Translations under genes and position numbers: made by a program
Notes under the pieces: generated by a model
Database searches by the model: none
The model's input: the letters and a program-made list of their open reading frames with translations, nothing else
Told to the model about the DNA's origin: nothing
Part shown: piece after piece, positions 59,868 to 64,000 of the stretch
Position numbering within the stretch: the stretch's first letter is position 1
How the letters are laid out: each line of letters starts with the position of its first letter
Origin: Oceanobacillus salinisoli
Lineage (GTDB): Bacteria; Bacillota; Bacilli; Bacillales; Amphibacillaceae
Assembly: GCF_009733865.1 (NCBI RefSeq)
Contig: NZ_WOFB01000016.1
Coordinates: 99,376 to 163,375 of the forward strand
Length of the DNA stretch: 64,000 nt
Direction of reading: 5' to 3'

Positions 59868-60932
59868 ATGATAAGTCAAGCGCTTTGGAATGTTCGCAAA
59901 GTGTTCATTGTCTTACTTGCCATTGGATTTTTTATTAGTGGTGCCATCCCTGTTCATGCTCAGTACCAAAATGTCCCGACAGCCGAAATTGCAATAAACG
60001 GGAAAGCAGTGGATGGAATAAATCCAATAAAGATAGATGGTGTTTACTATTTACCATTTGTCAAATTGGCAAAGACCTTAGGATATAATAGCATTAAATT
60101 TGAGAACAGCACAAAAACATATGAAGTGACAGACGGATCGACTACGATTAGAACCACGATGGGCGGATCAAGAGCGAAAAAAGGTAATGAATTTATAAAC
60201 ATTAAACCGCCACGATGGATCAATGAAACAGCATATATTTCTTTGCACGCCGGTGGAGCATTATTTAATTCCTATATCTATTTCAAAAAGGAAAATGGTT
60301 CCATCCAGGTACAGCAGCCAGCACAAAAATATATTGTGCATCCAAATGACACTTTATGGAATATTGCACGCATTCATCATACGTCCGTTGCAGACTTAAA
60401 GACTGCAAATAATCTAACTTCGAATACCATATTCGATGGACAAACATTGAAACTACCGTCACGGGATAAGGCGAAAGAAATGGAGCCAATCCGTGAACAG
60501 GAACCAATTCAAAAAAATAATAATGCCAGTGTCACAACACAGAGGCAGGAATTGATTAACAAGGCCAAAAAGTATATCGGTGCAGGTTACAAATTTGGCG
60601 CAACTCTGAATGAAGCACCTAATCTGTTTGACTGTTCCTCCTATACCATGAAAGTCTTTCAGGAAATAGGGATCACGCTCCCAAGGGTGTCCAGAGACCA
60701 AGCGAATAAAGGGGTATCCGTGAATAAAAATGATTTAAAAACAGGAGATCTCATGTTCTTTACAGACAAAGACTTGTACTCAGACGGTCGGGTCGGGCAT
60801 GTCGGCATTTACATGGGCAACGGCAACATGATTCATGCCTCCTCTTCCCTTGGTGTTGATATTACAGACAACGTTCTGCAAAATCCATATTGGGGGAAAA
60901 ATTATCTATTTTCCAAACGGGTTATTCGTTAG
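59868..60932 (+). CDS. Secreted LysM and NlpC/P60 cell-wall hydrolase
   Basis: 354 aa. Signal peptide (helix KVFIVLLAIGFFISGAIPVH, cut near AQA/AQ); residues 35-135 resemble a copper-amine-oxidase N-terminal-like wall domain (EIAINGKAVDGINPIKIDGV); LysM at about 151-195 (YIVHPNDTLWNIARIHHTSV) binds peptidoglycan; NlpC/P60 from 220 with Cys256 in FDCSSYTMKVF and His311 in GRVGHVGIYMG. It would cut stem peptides as a gamma-D-glutamyl-diamino acid endopeptidase. The ATG follows AAAAGGAG. Confidence 0.93.
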   Translation: MISQALWNVRKVFIVLLAIGFFISGAIPVHAQYQNVPTAEIAINGKAVDGINPIKIDGVYYLPFVKLAKTLGYNSIKFENSTKTYEVTDGSTTIRTTMGGSRAKKGNEFINIKPPRWINETAYISLHAGGALFNSYIYFKKENGSIQVQQPAQKYIVHPNDTLWNIARIHHTSVADLKTANNLTSNTIFDGQTLKLPSRDKAKEMEPIREQEPIQKNNNASVTTQRQELINKAKKYIGAGYKFGATLNEAPNLFDCSSYTMKVFQEIGITLPRVSRDQANKGVSVNKNDLKTGDLMFFTDKDLYSDGRVGHVGIYMGNGNMIHASSSLGVDITDNVLQNPYWGKNYLFSKRVIR

Positions 60933-60980
60933 AAACAGCGGGATGGATCTTATAGGAGACAATCAGAAGTTTTGCGTAAA

Positions 60981-61025
60981 AGAAGGCACGACTAGCGGAT
61001 TTATTCTGCTTGTTGTGCCTTTTTG
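60981..61025 (+). terminator. Terminator of the NlpC/P60 gene
   Basis: AAGGCACGAC...GTTGTGCCTT forms an imperfect long stem followed by a T-run, about 50 bp after the stop. Confidence 0.65.
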
Positions 61026-61849
61026 CATTTCTCATTAATTAAGGTTTAGCCACGAAGCAAGCTTATGGAGTTTTCATTATTAAAAGGAAATTCACTGTAT
61101 TTCATTAATGTCCTTACTGATACTCCAGGAGCAAGAACAGGATTTTGTTCAATGCAGAGTATTTTGAATGTTTTCCCATTCATGAAGTGAAGCTGAAATT
61201 GGGATATAGTGAAGAAAAAATCTGTTTACAGAATCCGGCGGCATGTTTTGGATAAGCTGCAGATTTCACTTCATAATTTATTAACTTTGAAATAGAAAGA
61301 CGGCTTCAATGGATATGTTAAAAGGACACAAGGCAGATTGGAAAATTTACAGCAAAAATGGTTATTTCATCATTACTTTGAATTGCTTATATGACAGCAA
61401 TGATTTTTTAGCTGAAATGCGCTTGGTGGAAAAAGTGATGATCATATATTTTGATTTCATAAATTTCACCCCGTAAAAAAAACATCCACCGCTGTGCACC
61501 AATTAAATTAGGGCTGATATGATCAAAATAAATTTATATTTTTTTATAGATGTAATCTGTGAAATCTGTTAAAATTAAAATTACAGAAACTAATGTAAAG
61601 TTGGAAATTTCATTCAATCTGTTTAACCAATATAAGATGAAACTCCTTTGTAGAAGACAACCCTATTTTTCGCAGTATATTCTTCTGGAAAAAATTATTT
61701 TAGCGACAAAGAATTACAAATTTTAACATTGTGAAAGCCTTATTATCACATATATAATATAATTATAATTCATCTGAATATTTGTAAGATTGTATTACAG
61801 GATACGTTTTTTACTATTTAAACAGTACTAGTGTTTGAAATGACATTTT
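61026..61849. other. AT-rich gap without a supported gene
   Basis: Two short plus frames (61065-61190, 42 codons, MEFSLLKGNSLYFINVLTDT; 61309-61476, 56 codons, MDMLKGHKADWKIYSKNGYF) lack ribosome binding sites and are not recognised; they may be debris of lost genes. Confidence 0.3.
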
Positions 61850-61863
61850 TGAAAGCGTTTCCC
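61850..61863. promoter_or_regulatory. cre-like box upstream of the riboswitch
   Basis: TGAAAGCGTTTCCC has two mismatches to the cre consensus and lies about 40 bp before the riboswitch. Confidence 0.35.
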
Positions 61864-61895
61864 TTTTAACTAAAAGGCACCGGGATTATCTAAAT

Positions 61896-62092
61896 AGTGG
61901 GTGAAAGTTGCAGGAAAGCATATATGATCAGTCGCCGAAGGAGCAAACTCCAATAAAGACCCTTGGGGTGAATCTCTCAGGTAGAAAAAACTGCAACCGG
62001 ACACAACTCTGGAGAGAACGTATGATATAAATACGTCACCGAAGGGGAAGGCTCTATTGAGCTAAACTCTCAGGTAAAAAGGACAGAGAAGG
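61896..62092 (+). promoter_or_regulatory. Tandem glycine riboswitch (gcvT type)
   Basis: Two aptamers in a row. The first has GCCGAAGGAGCAAACTCC, GGTGAATCTCTCAGGTAGAA and the ACAACTCTGGAGAG linker; the second has CACCGAAGGGGAAGGCTC and AAACTCTCAGGTAAAAAGGA. These conserved words and their order are those of the glycine riboswitch. An expression platform follows at once. Binding of glycine in Bacilli usually turns the downstream gene on. Confidence 0.92.
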
Positions 62093-62129
62093 GCAGAGAA
62101 AAGCACATGATGTTTTCTCTGTCCTTTTT
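62081..62129 (+). terminator. Expression-platform terminator of the glycine riboswitch
   Basis: TTTTCTCTGTCC (near 62112-62123) can pair with CAGAGAAAA just upstream or with GGACAGAGAA of the aptamer base, then runs into TTTTTG. These mutually exclusive pairings are the switch. Confidence 0.8.
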
Positions 62130-62203
62130 GTTGTGTCTAAAATTATCATCACTGAAGAGTTATAGTACGTTCAATGGAACAGTTAATAAAAAGGGGATGT
62201 TAC

Positions 62204-62420
62204 ATGGAAGCAAGCTATAAAGGTAATAACACAATGATAACGAGGATTGTATTAGGAGTTCTTACTTATTGGCTTTTCTCACAATCACTCGTAAACGCGG
62301 TACCGGAAGTTCAAGTTAGATATGTGAATTTTATTAGGGGCACTGAATACAGCATTTAGTTTAACCTTGACTCTTGCATTTTTCAGAAATACACCTAAAA
62401 AGGGCATACGGATAATGTGA
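62204..62420 (+). pseudogene. MFS transporter gene collapsed by an internal deletion
   Basis: From ATG 62204, after AAGGGGA, comes an MFS-like N-terminus (MITRIVLGVLTYWLFSQSLV, NAVPEVQ) that ends at 62359. In another frame, from 62331, follows what looks like an MFS C-terminus (LLGALNTAFSLTLTLAFFRN, TPKKGIRIM, stop 62420). Most of the gene, some 400 codons if the family length holds, is missing. The gene controlled by the glycine riboswitch is thus dead. Confidence 0.65.
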
Positions 62421-62766
62421 AGCGATTTTTTATTTAAACCGCTTTAGCTTTCTTTCAGCACATCCATTAGGTTGTTTTTTCGATAATGCCTGTTCATATG
62501 TCCTTTTTAAATTTTCGTAAACGACAGAGTTTATATGCATGCAGAGGTTTCAGATAAATTTCGATATGACAAACTTTTTGCAAGAGTTTAGTTAATGATT
62601 TTATCTTGTTTGACAAAGTAAAGAAGTATTTATGCAATCCCTAACTAATGGTTATATATAATAAAAACAAAAATTATCATTTAATTTCACCTTTATGAAA
62701 GGGTTTTCTTTTCTTTGATAAATTTAATTCACATAAAAAGTTATTTAATTATAGGAGGAATATTTG
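62421..62766. other. Gap before the PTS-IIC-like gene
   Basis: AT-rich; a stretch GAAAGGGTTTTCTTTTC near 62696-62713 could form a weak hairpin. No clear promoter or gene. Confidence 0.3.
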
Positions 62767-63858
62767 ATGGATGTATTGATAGGTACAATTGCTCTTTTAG
62801 TCGTTTTAGCGTTATTCTCTTTATTTACGTTTAAGGCACCGTATGGATCTAAAGCTATGAGTGCTTTGGCAGCTGCTGCGGTAGCTAGTTTCTTAATTGA
62901 GGCTTTAATCGGTTCTGTTTTAGGGGATATGTTGGGAATTGCTGCCTTTCAGGAAATTGGTGATTTAGCAGGAAGTTTATCCGGTATTGCAGCAGGTGCG
63001 CTGGTTGCTATGGCATTAAATGTTCAACCAGGCTATGCATTAATGATATCGCTTCCGCTGGCTAATATGGGTATTTTACCCGGTTTTATTGCCGGATATC
63101 TTGTTTCATTCCTTGTAAGATGGTTCCAAGAAAGAATCCCTAATGGAATCAATTTACTAGCTATTATTTTTATTGCAACACCATTAACTTATTTCATTGC
63201 TGCTCTGATTGCTCCATCAGTTGACGGAATACTGTTGAATATAGGAAGTATCTTAGAAAGTGCACAATCTCAATCATCTATTCTAATGGGAATTATCTTA
63301 GGTGGAGTACTGACTGTTACTTCTACAGCTCCGCTTAGTTCAATGGCTTTAACTGCTATTATGGGTCTTACTGGTCAACCAATGGCTATCGCTGCAATGG
63401 CCATTTTTGGTTCTGGATTCTTGAATTACACATTCTTCCGTAGAATGGGATTAACTACACCGCAAGAAACTATTTCAGTAGCGATTGAAGCTTTAACAAA
63501 AGCTCATGTTATTTCAGCCAATCCAATCCCAGTATACGTGACAAACTTTATTTATGGTGGAATAGCAGGTATTATAATAGCTTTATCAGGTTTGGTAAAC
63601 AACTCTCCAGGTACAGCTGCAGTTGTTCCAGGACTTGCATCAACATTTGCTTGGAACCCGCCTATACAAGTCATCCTTGTCGGCGTCATTGTCGCCGTTA
63701 TAGGAGTCACAGTTGGATTAATTTGTTCATTTATATTTAAAAACTATCCAATTAAAACTGAAGAGGAGCTGTTAACTAGTGATGATGAGGAATTAGAAGA
63801 AAAAGATGAAGCAATAACTAAAAAATCAAATTTAGAAGCTGAAAGTGTGAATGCCTAA
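62767..63858 (+). CDS. PTS EIIC-like/PfoR-type membrane protein
   Basis: 363 aa. About nine hydrophobic helices (LIGTIALLVVLALFSLFTF first), then an acidic tail (EEELLTSDDEELEEKDEAIT). It resembles the PTS_EIIC_2/PfoR group, which often lacks other PTS domains. The ATG at 62767 is 8 bases after GGAGG; the TTG just before it is less likely. It lies 350 bp after the dead MFS gene and could receive riboswitch read-through. Confidence 0.85.
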   Translation: MDVLIGTIALLVVLALFSLFTFKAPYGSKAMSALAAAAVASFLIEALIGSVLGDMLGIAAFQEIGDLAGSLSGIAAGALVAMALNVQPGYALMISLPLANMGILPGFIAGYLVSFLVRWFQERIPNGINLLAIIFIATPLTYFIAALIAPSVDGILLNIGSILESAQSQSSILMGIILGGVLTVTSTAPLSSMALTAIMGLTGQPMAIAAMAIFGSGFLNYTFFRRMGLTTPQETISVAIEALTKAHVISANPIPVYVTNFIYGGIAGIIIALSGLVNNSPGTAAVVPGLASTFAWNPPIQVILVGVIVAVIGVTVGLICSFIFKNYPIKTEEELLTSDDEELEEKDEAITKKSNLEAESVNA

Positions 63859-63966
63859 GCTTCAAGAGAAGGTGTTAGCTCCCCCATCACTTTAAAGTGC
63901 AAATCGCAGAACGATATTATGATCTAACGTGGTGGAGGGCTGATTCCATAGACATGGAACTTTTAA

Positions 63967-64000
63967 AAGGAAAGTAGATTTTTAAAAATCTACTTTCCTT
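63967..64000. terminator. Terminator after the PTS-IIC-like gene
   Basis: A perfect 34-bp palindrome: AAGGAAAGTAGATTTTT and its reverse complement without a loop. It reaches the window edge. Confidence 0.75.

Overview
The window is low-GC DNA with strong GGAGG-type ribosome binding sites, sigma-A-like promoters, CcpA cre-like boxes, a BirA operator and a tandem glycine riboswitch. It also carries small Cys-rich proteins that look spore-associated. All this points to a spore-forming Bacillaceae chromosome, most like the halotolerant Oceanobacillus/Virgibacillus group. That placement is by feel; no search was run. No rRNA, tRNA, CRISPR array or intact transposase was seen.

Layout. 1-7422: nucleoside and pseudouridine salvage (nupC, a nucleoside hydrolase, the start of rbsK; psuK-psuG; an EamA permease; a divergent HTH-PfkB protein). 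7423-9547: small GN-repeat and Cys/His-rich proteins, one of them frameshifted. 9548-22600: a lactose/galactose region, with galK-galE-galT-galM on + facing a ROK repressor, lacZ and a sugar ABC importer on -. One AT-rich palindrome recurs at all three promoters. 22600-24250: a hypothetical gene and a complete type I toxin/antitoxin locus. 24300-31063: a decaying operon (PP2C-like protein, binding protein, ATPase, permease, glycerophosphodiesterase) with one frameshift and three in-frame stops, facing a LacI regulator. 31810-33545: a sodium:solute symporter and its small partner. 33550-34430: an exact Noc-type palindrome, a toxin/antitoxin relic and the bio control region. 34434-37161: bioA-bioD-bioY. 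37843-47404: a cell-wall recycling operon (MurR-type regulator, serine hydrolase, Opp-type importer, AnmK, MurQ). 48485-55758: a second RpiR/Opp-type operon with an MBL-fold hydrolase and a HAD protein. 56250-57785: a DnaD-domain protein and a small sigma factor. 58234-60932: a YkvI-like membrane protein and a secreted LysM-NlpC/P60 hydrolase. 61896-63858: a glycine riboswitch in front of a collapsed MFS gene, then a PTS-IIC-like membrane protein.

How the genes work together. Nucleosides enter through NupC, are cut by the hydrolase, and the ribose goes to RbsK. Pseudouridine goes through PsuK then PsuG to uracil and ribose 5-phosphate. Lactose or galactosides enter through the ABC importer, are cut by LacZ, and galactose passes through the Leloir enzymes under the ROK repressor. 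Muropeptides probably enter through the Opp-type importer and pass through AnmK and MurQ to GlcNAc 6-phosphate. The least described parts are the two RpiR-Opp operons, the HTH-PfkB paralogue with an altered anion hole, the riboswitch left beside a collapsed gene, and the Noc-like site close to swapped parS half-sites.
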